Source of the DNA: Phycisphaerae bacterium
GTDB taxonomy: Bacteria > Planctomycetota > Phycisphaerae > Phycisphaerales > Phycisphaeraceae
Reading direction: 5' to 3'
Assembly (NCBI GenBank): GCA_030425705.1
Contig: JAUHZU010000016.1
Span: 1 to 64,000, forward strand
DNA length: 64,000 nt
Shown piece by piece: positions 63,868-64,000 of this stretch. The notes beneath the pieces are model-generated. The model was not told the DNA's origin, did no database searches, and was given only the letters and a program-made list of their open reading frames with translations. How positions within the stretch are numbered: the first letter of the stretch is position 1; every line of letters begins with the position of its first letter. A program made the translations under genes and the position numbers.

Positions 63868-64000
63868 TCAACCCTCCGCCGCTTCGGTATCCACGGCTGC
63901 GCCGCCGCTTGGCGCGGCCCAGAGCACATCGCCTTCGCCCGAGTCGCAATCGTCCAGCGGTGTGCCGTCCGCCGCGCGACGCATGAGCAGGTAGACGTGG
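63868..64000 (-). CDS. C-terminal end of an unknown protein (partial)
   Basis: The last 43 or so codons of a minus-strand gene that runs off the right edge. It reads VYLLMRRAADGTPLDDCD near the edge and ends in an Ala/Gly-rich, acidic tail before a TGA. It is directly followed by the binding-protein gene after 3 bp, so it is co-transcribed with the importer. The tail does not identify the family. Confidence 0.6.
   Translation of the reverse strand, partial: HVYLLMRRAADGTPLDDCDSGEGDVLWAAPSGGAAVDTEAAEG

Noticed and set aside
61841-64000. Cobalamin riboswitch expected before the BtuF/BtuC-type genes.
   Set aside because: The operon starts upstream of the window, so its leader is not visible; nothing in 61776-61840 or before the adenosyltransferase resembles the B12 box.

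Overview
The window reads as chromosomal DNA of a planctomycete, most likely of the class Phycisphaerae and probably marine or aquatic. The lineage is inferred from content: high G+C, PEP-CTERM proteins, a sigma factor coupled to a FecR-type protein, prepilin-like secreted proteins, a tandem DUF1080 protein, a CAPSR sulfatase, a planctomycete-style Ser/Thr kinase and large PQQ-type propeller proteins. No 16S or tRNA gene is present to confirm it. I see no rRNA, tRNA, CRISPR array, insertion sequence or prophage.

Layout. 1-12 kb: BFD-type ferredoxin and recR (divergent), rpoN (sigma-54), an FkbM methyltransferase behind glyA, a 1400-residue exported propeller protein, asd and an HDOD-GGDEF protein. 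12-19 kb: clpC, a radical SAM protein, and a sugar-ester esterase plus sulfatase pair that looks like polysaccharide degradation. 19-31.7 kb: a serine beta-lactamase-fold lipoprotein, glnS and gltX divergent from one another, EVE, a PfkB kinase, a polytopic membrane protein, ugd, a sulfite/nitrite reductase and a putative metallopeptidase. 32-36 kb: glnB-amtB behind a sigma-54-like promoter, a double DUF1080 protein and a cobalamin adenosyltransferase. 36-38 kb: two exported proteins, one of them a new-looking YwqK/MORN plus CAP architecture. 38-44 kb: a co-directional cluster of ECF sigma factor, FecR protein, PEP-CTERM protein, pseudopilin and two exported metallophosphoesterases. 44-58.5 kb: sulfotransferase, hsp20-lon, folE2, bifunctional nuclease, rsmB with a GAF/response-regulator protein, polyprenyl synthase, Ser/Thr kinase, transaldolase and a propeller lipoprotein. 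58.6-64 kb: a stand-alone IMP cyclohydrolase domain, another PEP-CTERM protein, pyrF and a BtuF/BtuC-type metal-chelate importer.

Most of this is housekeeping. The parts worth a second look are: (i) the sigma/FecR/PEP-CTERM/pseudopilin/phosphoesterase cluster at 38.2-44.2 kb, which looks like a self-contained regulated surface-export unit; (ii) a recurring leaderless promoter layout, with a -10 hexamer placed 6-8 nt before the ATG, in front of at least seven genes; (iii) a sigma-54-like promoter feeding amtB-glnB, with a hairpin that would sit at the very 5' end of the mRNA; (iv) two intragenic low-G+C patches, in gltX and in the CAP protein; (v) a purH reduced to its cyclohydrolase domain and a metallopeptidase with HELVD in place of HExxH.

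Start codons were chosen from promoters, Shine-Dalgarno sequences and family alignment from memory. Function calls rest on motifs I can see and on knowledge of the families; no database search was run.
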